From the NCBI GenBank assembly GCA_030673275.1, contig DAOVJL010000053.1:1-7457 (forward strand): a stretch of DNA of 7,457 bases, read 5' to 3'. The notes under the pieces are model-generated. The model saw only the letters and a program-made list of their open reading frames with translations. It did no database searches and had not been told where the DNA came from. Positions 1-5,719 of this stretch are shown in pieces. Origin of the DNA: Sulfurimonas sp. (GTDB lineage Bacteria > Campylobacterota > Campylobacteria > Campylobacterales > Sulfurimonadaceae). The position numbers were made by a program, and so were the translations under genes. Positions within the stretch are counted from its first letter, which is position 1. Each line of letters starts with the position of its first letter.

Positions 1-538
1 AGTAGAGACGATAGACAGAGCATTTGCACCGATGGCTACAACTATTACATTAGAAGATGAGATAGATATAAGCCGTGGAGATATGATAGTTAAATCTGAC
101 TCTATTCCGGATGTATCAAGTAAATTTAGTGTTATGACTGTTTGGATGGATGAAAAACCGTTGCAACTAAATCAAAATTATATAATTAAAAGAGCTACAT
201 CTGTAATAAACGGTTCATTTAAATCTATAGAGTATAAAAAAGATGTAAATACGTTTGAAGAGATTCAAACAGATAAGCTAGAGCTTAATGATATTGCAGA
301 GTGTACATTATCACTGGATAGAGAAATAGCAGTTGATCCGTATGATCATAATAGATATACGGGAAGTTTTATTATTATAGATAAGTATACAAATACTACT
401 GTTGGTGCCGGAATGATAGTTGAGAAGTTAGATGATTCTTCACAAACAAACAACCATGAATACTCAGAGTTTGAAGTTGAGTTCAATGCACTGGTTAGAA
501 AACACTTTCCTCATTGGGAAGCTAAAGAGATTTTATAG
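1..538 (+). CDS. cysN: Sulfate adenylyltransferase subunit 1 (CysN), C-terminal part, cut by the left window edge
   Basis: This is the C-terminal 178 residues of the GTPase subunit of ATP sulfurylase, which with CysD converts sulfate and ATP to adenylyl sulfate (APS) in the cytoplasm. The reading frame is open from base 2, and the ten codons before the first ATG at 32 read VETIDRAFAP, so that ATG is internal. Visible family signatures are LEDEIDISRGDM just after it, FIIIDKYTNTTVGAGMI near residues 113-129 counted from that Met, and the closing ALVRKHFPHWEAKEIL, which resembles the C-terminus of E. coli CysN as I remember it. The chain stops there, so no APS kinase (CysC) domain is fused. The GTP-binding G domain lies upstream of the window. 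The stop is 9 bases before the sulfite reductase gene, which implies one operon; cysD is expected further upstream but is not visible. Confidence 0.93.
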   Translation, partial: VETIDRAFAPMATTITLEDEIDISRGDMIVKSDSIPDVSSKFSVMTVWMDEKPLQLNQNYIIKRATSVINGSFKSIEYKKDVNTFEEIQTDKLELNDIAECTLSLDREIAVDPYDHNRYTGSFIIIDKYTNTTVGAGMIVEKLDDSSQTNNHEYSEFEVEFNALVRKHFPHWEAKEIL

Positions 539-547
539 GAAAATAGA

Positions 548-2110
548 ATGTCAAAAGAGACAAAAGCACAAAGAGTAGAGAGAATTAAAAAAGAAAAAAG
601 TGGCTTGGATGTACTAGAGAGTATAAATGAGTATGCGATTCATGGGACTGAAGTTGATCCAGAAGATGTAGACAGATTTAAATGGTACGGACTCTACTCT
701 CAAAACAGAAACTTGCAAGATGCTGATGATGAGACTCAGTACTTTATGTTAAGAGTTAAGCTAGTTCAAGGCTCTATGAATGTGGAGCAAATTAAAGTAG
801 TTGCAGGTATATCAAAGGAATTCGCACGTGGTACAGCCAGCTTTACAACAAGACAAGATATACAGTTTCACTTTATACAAGTTTGTGATCTGCCTGAGAT
901 TTTTTTTAGATTAAAAAGCGTAGGACTTACAACAGTTTTTGCAGCGGGTGATGTTCCAAGAAATATTGCTACATGCCCTGTGGCTGGAGTAGAGAGCAGT
1001 GAGATATACGATGTAAGAGAACTGGTATCTGAAGTAGATAAGTATTTTGACGGAAACAGAACTTTAGTTAATCTGCCAAGAAAATATAAAGTTGGAATAA
1101 GCGGGTGTTCTAAGCACTGTATGGGTCACGAGATTCAAGATTTGTCTTTTACAGCAGTAAAGTGTGAAAATGGGCAAATTCTTTTTGATGTAAGTGTGGG
1201 TGGCGGTTTGGCTTCAAACAAGCAGTTTGCTTTGCACATTGGTTACGTTATGCCAGAACAGATTTTAGAAGTGACAAGAGTTGTTTCTGAAATTTATAGG
1301 GATCACGGTTTAAGAGAGAGTAGAATAAAAGCCAGACTTGGTCACCTTATAAATAAGTGGGGTATAGATAAGTTTAAAGCAGAGCTTGAAAATAGTCTAG
1401 GTTTTGAATTTGGGGAGGAGTTTATTCAAGAGTATACGCCGTATAGCAAAAGAGAACATTTTGGTATACATAAATCAAAAGATGAAGGTAAATCATATGT
1501 TGGATGTGCAATAAACGGTGGTTTTATTGGTACAAAAGGCTTAAAAGATTTAGCAGATGTTTTACAAAAAAATGGCGCTACTGCTATAAAAGCAACACCT
1601 ACGCAAAACTTTGTAGTACTTGACGTACCCACTCAAAATGCTGAGAATTTAGTAAAAGATTTAAATATTATTGATATGGATGCTAATCCAAACCCGTTTA
1701 AGGCAAGAACTCTTTCATGTACGGGCTTAAAGTACTGTAAGTTTGCTATTAGCGAAACAAAAGACACAGCTATAGCTTTGGCAAAGCATCTGCATGAGAA
1801 ATTTCCTGACTTTGATGAGACAGTTTCTATCTCACTAAATGGATGTCCAAACTCATGCGCACACTCAAATATAGTGGATATTGGTCTACTTGGAACAAAA
1901 TTTAAGAATGACGATGGTGAAACAGTTCCAGGATTTGAGCTTAGTTTAGGAGGCAACTTAGAGGGTGTTAAAAGTAGCTTCGGTAAGAAAACAGGTGTGA
2001 AATTTATCTCAGATGATGCCCATGAAATTGTAGAAGATTTAATAGAGAGTTATATTAAGAGTGATTACAAAAGTTTTCATGATTATGCCGTAGGAAAAGT
2101 GAATGACTAA
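548..2110 (+). CDS. Siroheme/[4Fe-4S] assimilatory sulfite (or nitrite) reductase, one-chain ferredoxin type
   Basis: This 520-residue cytoplasmic enzyme belongs to the sulfite/nitrite reductase family, which carries out six-electron reductions with siroheme coupled to a [4Fe-4S] cluster. The cluster ligands are visible as C391-x5-C397 (SCTGLKYCKFA) and C433-x3-C437 (NGCPNSCAH). The anion- and siroheme-binding basic set is present as R69 (MLRVK), R138 (GDVPRN), K179 and K181 (LPRKYK). Length and the two-fold pseudo-repeat match the ferredoxin-dependent group; no flavoprotein subunit (CysJ) is in view, so the electron donor is unknown. A Shine-Dalgarno AGGAAA at 537-542 overlaps the cysN stop and supports the ATG at 548. 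Sulfite is favoured over nitrite because cysN lies directly upstream, but motifs alone do not settle this. The 3' end overlaps the next gene by 8 bases. Confidence 0.9.
   Translation: MSKETKAQRVERIKKEKSGLDVLESINEYAIHGTEVDPEDVDRFKWYGLYSQNRNLQDADDETQYFMLRVKLVQGSMNVEQIKVVAGISKEFARGTASFTTRQDIQFHFIQVCDLPEIFFRLKSVGLTTVFAAGDVPRNIATCPVAGVESSEIYDVRELVSEVDKYFDGNRTLVNLPRKYKVGISGCSKHCMGHEIQDLSFTAVKCENGQILFDVSVGGGLASNKQFALHIGYVMPEQILEVTRVVSEIYRDHGLRESRIKARLGHLINKWGIDKFKAELENSLGFEFGEEFIQEYTPYSKREHFGIHKSKDEGKSYVGCAINGGFIGTKGLKDLADVLQKNGATAIKATPTQNFVVLDVPTQNAENLVKDLNIIDMDANPNPFKARTLSCTGLKYCKFAISETKDTAIALAKHLHEKFPDFDETVSISLNGCPNSCAHSNIVDIGLLGTKFKNDDGETVPGFELSLGGNLEGVKSSFGKKTGVKFISDDAHEIVEDLIESYIKSDYKSFHDYAVGKVND
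2092..2096 (+). promoter_or_regulatory. Ribosome binding site of the desulfurase-like gene, inside the reductase gene
   Basis: AGGAA lies 6 bases before the ATG at 2103, within the last codons of the sulfite reductase gene. It supports a start that overlaps the upstream stop by 8 bases and points to translational coupling of the two proteins. Confidence 0.65.
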
Positions 2111-3419
2111 AGATATATTTCGTCCACTTCTTAAAAATCAAGAGCAGATTCAAGATGAACTTTCTCATCATACAATCGGTTTGTATAAAAAATATTATTT
2201 TGATTATACAGCTTCTGGTTTAGCATATGACCTTATTGAAGATCGTATACAAGAAGTGTTGCAGACTTACGCAAATACTCACTCTAAAGAGGCTACTATG
2301 GCCGCAACTACTAGCGAGTATTATCTGCAAGCGAGAAAAAATCTTTATGATAGTTTAGAATTAAGTGAAGATTTTGTAATCATTCCCGGTGGTTGTGGTG
2401 CAACAGCGGCGATTAAACGTTTTCAAGAGTTGGTTGGACTTTATATTCCACCCGCAACTATAAAAAGATACAAGATTGATATAGATAAAAAAGATATGCC
2501 TTTAGTTGTTGTTGGACCGTATGAACATCATTCAAATGAGATTAGTTATAGAGAAGCGTTTTGTGATATCGTAAGAATTGGGCTTGATGAGGATGGGTTA
2601 ATTGATTTTAAACAGTTTGAAGAAGTTTTAAAACACAATACTCACAGAGAAATTATAGGGTCTTTTTGTATCGCCTCTAATGTAACAGGTATCATTACCC
2701 CTTATAAAAAGATATCAAAACTTTTAAAAAAATATAACGCTATAGTGTGTTTTGATGCGGCAGCATCATCACCATATATGAATATCGACTGTAATTTATA
2801 TGATGCACTGTTTTTATCTCCGCATAAACTTTTGGGAGGTCCAGGCTCATGCGGACTTTTAGTTATAAATAAAAATATAATTGACTCGACACTGCCGCCG
2901 ACATTTGCAGGAGGAGGAACAGTCTCCTATGTAAGTAAGACAAAACATGCTTACGAGAGTGATCTGCAAGTAAGAGAAGATGCAGGAACCCCCGGTATTT
3001 TACAACTCATTCGTGCTTCTTTGGCTTATCAACTTAGAAATGAAATAGGTTTTGATTTTATAAAAAAACAAAAAACTAAACTTTTAAAGCTTTTTATACA
3101 GGAGCTCCAAGTAATACCAAATTGTGAAATATATGGTAATCAAAAAGAAGAAAATATAGGTATTGTCTCTTTTAATATTGGAAGTTTAAATCCATATGAT
3201 ATGTGTACAGCCTTATCTAAAATATATGGAATTCAGACAAGAGCAGGCTGCTCATGTGCCGGACCTTATGGTCATGATCTGTTGGGTCTCAAAGATCAAA
3301 TTGTCTTAGCAGATAAACCGGGATGGATTAGAATTAGTATACACTTTTCACAAAAAGAGGAGGATATCTTTAATCTTCTTGGTGCAATTAAAAAAGGTAT
3401 AGAAATTTTAAAAAATTAA
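2103..3419 (+). CDS. PLP-dependent cysteine desulfurase-like enzyme (class V aminotransferase fold)
   Basis: This is a 438-residue fold-type I PLP enzyme related to the SufS/CsdA branch of cysteine desulfurases. Visible features in order are: YFDYTASG (residues 32-39), the N-terminal substrate region; a glycine-rich PGGCGATAA (95-103) that would hold the cofactor phosphate; YEHHSN (140-145), with the stacking histidine; FDAAAS (217-222), where D218 would pair with the pyridine nitrogen; SPHKLLGG (239-246), where K242 is the expected Schiff-base lysine; and TRAGCSCAGPYGHDLL (379-394). In that loop C385 aligns with the catalytic Cys of SufS (RTGHHCA) and R380 would bind the substrate carboxylate. 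A second Cys, C383, is two residues away. The gene overlaps the sulfite reductase gene by 8 bases, so a role in sulfur assimilation or sulfur transfer is inferred. Selenocysteine lyase, cysteine lyase or another class V reaction is possible; the substrate cannot be read from the sequence. Confidence 0.82.
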   Translation: MTKDIFRPLLKNQEQIQDELSHHTIGLYKKYYFDYTASGLAYDLIEDRIQEVLQTYANTHSKEATMAATTSEYYLQARKNLYDSLELSEDFVIIPGGCGATAAIKRFQELVGLYIPPATIKRYKIDIDKKDMPLVVVGPYEHHSNEISYREAFCDIVRIGLDEDGLIDFKQFEEVLKHNTHREIIGSFCIASNVTGIITPYKKISKLLKKYNAIVCFDAAASSPYMNIDCNLYDALFLSPHKLLGGPGSCGLLVINKNIIDSTLPPTFAGGGTVSYVSKTKHAYESDLQVREDAGTPGILQLIRASLAYQLRNEIGFDFIKKQKTKLLKLFIQELQVIPNCEIYGNQKEENIGIVSFNIGSLNPYDMCTALSKIYGIQTRAGCSCAGPYGHDLLGLKDQIVLADKPGWIRISIHFSQKEEDIFNLLGAIKKGIEILKN

Positions 3420-3430
3420 GAGCGATTGAA

Positions 3431-3448
3431 TATATACAACAGTACAAT
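3431..3448 (+). promoter_or_regulatory. Possible weak promoter before upp
   Basis: The 65-base gap before upp contains two -10-like hexamers, TATATA at 3431-3436 and TACAAT at 3443-3448. The first lies close to a TG at 3427-3428. No -35 element at a normal distance is visible, and AT-rich DNA gives such matches by chance. The separate upp transcription unit is therefore only a suggestion; read-through from the sulfur operon is equally compatible. Confidence 0.25.
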
Positions 3449-3476
3449 TTAACTAAAAGAACAACCATTAGTTAAA
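3448..3476 (+). repeat. Perfect 9-bp inverted repeat abutting the upp ribosome binding site
   Basis: TTTAACTAA at 3448-3456 is the exact reverse complement of TTAGTTAAA at 3468-3476, with an 11-base spacer. The right arm runs into the AAAGG Shine-Dalgarno (3474-3478) of upp. There is one G:C pair per stem and no following T-run, so it is a poor terminator. It could be an operator dyad or a weak RNA hairpin that partly covers the ribosome binding site, or it could be chance in AT-rich sequence. Confidence 0.45.
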
Positions 3477-3484
3477 GGTAAATA

Positions 3485-4108
3485 ATGATTTATGAACTAT
3501 TTAATCCAGTTACAAAAACTTTAGTCACACATTTAAGAGATCAAAGAAGAGATGCAATTCGTTTTAGACATACGGTGGCAGAACTGACAAAACAACTTGT
3601 TTATGAAGCACTCAAAGAGTTTCCTCTGATAGAAAAAGAGATAATCCCATGGCAGGGTAGTGGATGCTTTAGTACAATTGATGAAGAGAATATAGTTGTT
3701 GTAACAGTTTTAAGAGCTGGTATGCCGATGCTTGACAGTGTAATGGAACTTCTGCCAAGTGCCGTTGCTGGTTTTTTAGCAATGAAAAGAGATGAGACTA
3801 CACACGAGAGTAAACTCTATTATGACAGGCTTCCTGATTGTAAGGGTAAAAATATTCTTTTAGTTGACCCTATGGTTGCAACCGGTGGTTCAATGAATGA
3901 TGCAATAGATTTAATCAAAACAAGAGAGCCTTTAAAAATCATAATGCTAAATATAATAGGCTCGCCAGAGGGTTTAGAGAGAGTACATTCTGCTCATCCG
4001 GATATTGATATTTACATCGCACAGATAGATGAAAAATTGGATAAGAACAAATACATAATTCCTGGTCTTGGTGATGCCGGTGATCGTGCATATAATACGC
4101 CAGAGTAG
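3485..4108 (+). CDS. upp: Uracil phosphoribosyltransferase
   Basis: This 207-residue cytoplasmic enzyme of pyrimidine salvage converts uracil and PRPP to UMP and pyrophosphate. The length is normal for bacterial Upp. The PRPP-binding signature VDPMVATGGS is at residues 127-136, the LRAGMPM loop is at 76-82, and the uracil-binding C-terminal motif IPGLGDAGDRAYNT is at 192-205. The start is supported by AAAGG at 3474-3478, six bases upstream of the ATG. The gene follows the sulfur operon after a 65-base gap that holds an inverted repeat, and it is followed after only 3 bases by a methyltransferase gene, so those two are probably co-transcribed. No uracil permease gene is next to it in this window. 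Confidence 0.96.
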   Translation: MIYELFNPVTKTLVTHLRDQRRDAIRFRHTVAELTKQLVYEALKEFPLIEKEIIPWQGSGCFSTIDEENIVVVTVLRAGMPMLDSVMELLPSAVAGFLAMKRDETTHESKLYYDRLPDCKGKNILLVDPMVATGGSMNDAIDLIKTREPLKIIMLNIIGSPEGLERVHSAHPDIDIYIAQIDEKLDKNKYIIPGLGDAGDRAYNTPE

Positions 4109-4111
4109 TGC

Positions 4112-4993
4112 ATGATAATTGATTTAAAAGGAAAAACTTCTACAGAGATACTTGAGTATTTTGATAATCTACATGTCAAAGATGGTGATATTGTTGAGGC
4201 GGAGGTTTTAGAGTCAGAAATCGAGTCAATCGGCTACAAAGCTTTTGTAGATTTGGCACAGATTTTTTTTATGAAGATGCTGACACCCATAAAAAAAGAT
4301 GAAGATAGTATTGTTCTTAGATTCAAAAAACTAAATGAAAACTCTTCATTTCATAAGTGTGAAACAAGCAGTGAAAAATATGGAATAGATAGTGAGTTTT
4401 TCACTGTTGATAAAACAGCACAGTTTAGTTTTTTGTATCACTACCAAAAAGCACTTGAGTTCATAAATATAAAGAGTAAAAAGAGGATTTTAAATCTAGG
4501 TGTAAATAAGGGTGATGAGTTTAAAGTTATAAAAAATATGCTGACATGTAAAGAATTTGAGAGTAAAAAATTTGTAGGAATGGACTACTCATCTAGCGCT
4601 ATAGAATATGCAAAAAAAGATTTCAAAGAGAGTAATGTAGAGTTTACATGCCATGATATAAACAAACTTAATGAGCTTAATTTAGAAAAGTTTGATTTGA
4701 TTATTTCTATCGGAACACTTCAAAGCTCAAATATAGACTTTAATACCACTTTTATGTCCATATATCAAAATCACTTGGAAAAAGGCGGTGCTATGATACT
4801 CGGTTTTCCAAATTGCAGATGGATTGACGGCGAGATGGTCTATGGGGCTAAAGCACCAAATTATAGTTTTAATGAGATGAGTTTAGTTCTAAAAGATATA
4901 CATTTTTGTAAAAAATATTTGCAGCAAAAGAAATACAGAGTAATTATAACCGGCAAAGATTATTTGTTTTTAACGGCTAGAAAAATTGCTTAA
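4112..4993 (+). CDS. Class I SAM-dependent methyltransferase of unknown substrate
   Basis: This 293-residue protein has a Rossmann-type methyltransferase domain from about residue 112 to the end. Motif I reads RILNLGVNKGDE (125-136), where the usual acidic residue before the first glycine is Asn and the usual GxGxG is GVNKG. Motif II is VGMDYSSSAIEYAK (155-168), with D158 placed to bind the SAM ribose. FTCHDIN (178-184) carries D182, which would face the adenine, and FDLIISIGTLQSS (194-206) is the motif IV region. Residues 1-110 match nothing I recognise and show no signal peptide or membrane segment. The ATG lies 3 bases after the upp stop and lacks a good Shine-Dalgarno, which suggests translation coupled to upp. 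The substrate cannot be told; a small molecule, RNA or protein are all possible. A role in pyrimidine or RNA metabolism would be a guess from position only. Confidence 0.78.
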   Translation: MIIDLKGKTSTEILEYFDNLHVKDGDIVEAEVLESEIESIGYKAFVDLAQIFFMKMLTPIKKDEDSIVLRFKKLNENSSFHKCETSSEKYGIDSEFFTVDKTAQFSFLYHYQKALEFINIKSKKRILNLGVNKGDEFKVIKNMLTCKEFESKKFVGMDYSSSAIEYAKKDFKESNVEFTCHDINKLNELNLEKFDLIISIGTLQSSNIDFNTTFMSIYQNHLEKGGAMILGFPNCRWIDGEMVYGAKAPNYSFNEMSLVLKDIHFCKKYLQQKKYRVIITGKDYLFLTARKIA

Positions 4994-5003
4994 AACATAA
5001 GCA
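4987..5003 (+). terminator. Weak hairpin over the methyltransferase stop codon
   Basis: TGCTTA at 4987-4992 pairs perfectly with TAAGCA at 4998-5003 around a 5-base loop, and the TAA stop lies at its left arm and loop. The stem has only two G:C pairs and is followed by TAAAATT, not a clean U-run. It may mark the end of the upp-methyltransferase unit, but this is weak evidence. Confidence 0.22.
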
Positions 5004-5009
5004 TAAAAT

Positions 5010-5041
5010 TTGACAGATTGTTCTTTTATTTTTGATATACT
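5010..5041 (+). promoter_or_regulatory. Extended -10 promoter of the carbonic anhydrase gene
   Basis: TGATATACT at 5033-5041 is an extended -10 element (TG-n-TATACT) preceded by a T-rich run at 5021-5033. This is the housekeeping promoter style described for Campylobacter and Helicobacter, which often lacks a conserved -35. A TTGACA at 5010-5015 is 20 bases from the -10, longer than the usual 16-18, so its role is doubtful. The expected start of transcription is near 5048, which would leave a leader of about 24 bases. Confidence 0.6.
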
Positions 5042-5071
5042 GTTTAATGAAAAATCTATAAAAGAGAAGCT

Positions 5072-5719
5072 ATGAAAGATTGTGGACTGATTTCTGGTAA
5101 TGAACTGTTTCAAAAAAGCTATGTTAAGGCTCATGAAAAAGAGTTTTTGAAGTTAGTTGAAAATGGTCAAAATCCAAAAGCTCTTTACATAGGTTGTTCA
5201 GACTCTAGAGTTGTACCGGATTTAATGACTAATAGCGCTCCAGGTGACTTGTTTGTTATTAGAAATATTGGTAATTTTGTAGCCCCATATAAACCTGATG
5301 AAGATTTTCACTCTACAGCATCGGCCATAGAGTACGCAGTAAGTGTTTTAAAAGTAAAGAACATTATAGTATGCGGACATACTCATTGTGGAGCAATAGA
5401 AGCTATTCATAACAAAAGTTGTTCGGACGACCCTGAACTTGTTCATACCAACACATGGCTTACGCTTGGTGAGAAAGCAAAATCACAAGCTGTTTTGGCT
5501 TTGGGTCCAGATGCGGACAGAGAATCCCTTTTTCGTTTGACTGAAAAGCTTTCTGTAGTTTCGCAAATTGAAAATCTTTTAACATATCCATCTGTTAAAA
5601 AACGAGTTGATAACGGCACTATATCAATTCATGGCTGGGTTTATGATATTGGGAGCGGTGAAATTGATTATTATGATCCAGAGAGTTCACAGTTTCTTCC
5701 AATTAGCTCATTAAAGTAA
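5072..5719 (+). CDS. Beta-class carbonic anhydrase
   Basis: This 215-residue zinc enzyme interconverts CO2 and bicarbonate. The zinc ligands C42, H103 and C106 are visible in GCSDSRVVP (41-49) and CGHTHCGA (101-108), and the catalytic D44-R46 pair sits in the first motif. IRNIGNFV (63-70) is the conserved core strand and loop. Length is normal for bacterial beta enzymes. There is no signal peptide, so the protein is expected in the cytoplasm. The ATG at 5072 follows an AAGAGA sequence at 5062-5067. The gene appears to have its own promoter and to be a single-gene unit. In a chemolithoautotroph it would supply bicarbonate or CO2 to carboxylating enzymes and help with pH balance, but that role is inferred. 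The last 9 bases overlap the 3' end of the convergent asnB gene. Confidence 0.95.
   Translation: MKDCGLISGNELFQKSYVKAHEKEFLKLVENGQNPKALYIGCSDSRVVPDLMTNSAPGDLFVIRNIGNFVAPYKPDEDFHSTASAIEYAVSVLKVKNIIVCGHTHCGAIEAIHNKSCSDDPELVHTNTWLTLGEKAKSQAVLALGPDADRESLFRLTEKLSVVSQIENLLTYPSVKKRVDNGTISIHGWVYDIGSGEIDYYDPESSQFLPISSLK

Noticed and set aside
32..34. ATG at 32 as the start of a small separate gene
   Set aside because: The frame is open from base 2 with CysN-like residues before it, and the protein is clearly the C-terminal part of CysN.
900..907. T8 tract in the reductase gene, and a similar T8 at 4263-4270 in the methyltransferase gene, as phase-variation sites
   Set aside because: Both keep an intact frame, are short, and are expected in AT-rich coding DNA; no alternative frame of interest follows.
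1426..1956. Two minus-strand open frames (1426-1632 and 1633-1956)
   Set aside because: They lie fully inside the well-supported sulfite reductase gene, have no recognisable motifs and look like shadows of its plus-strand coding.
4271..4273. ATG after the T8 tract as an alternative methyltransferase start
   Set aside because: The frame from 4112 is open and begins right after the upp stop, as expected for a coupled gene, and no Shine-Dalgarno precedes 4271.
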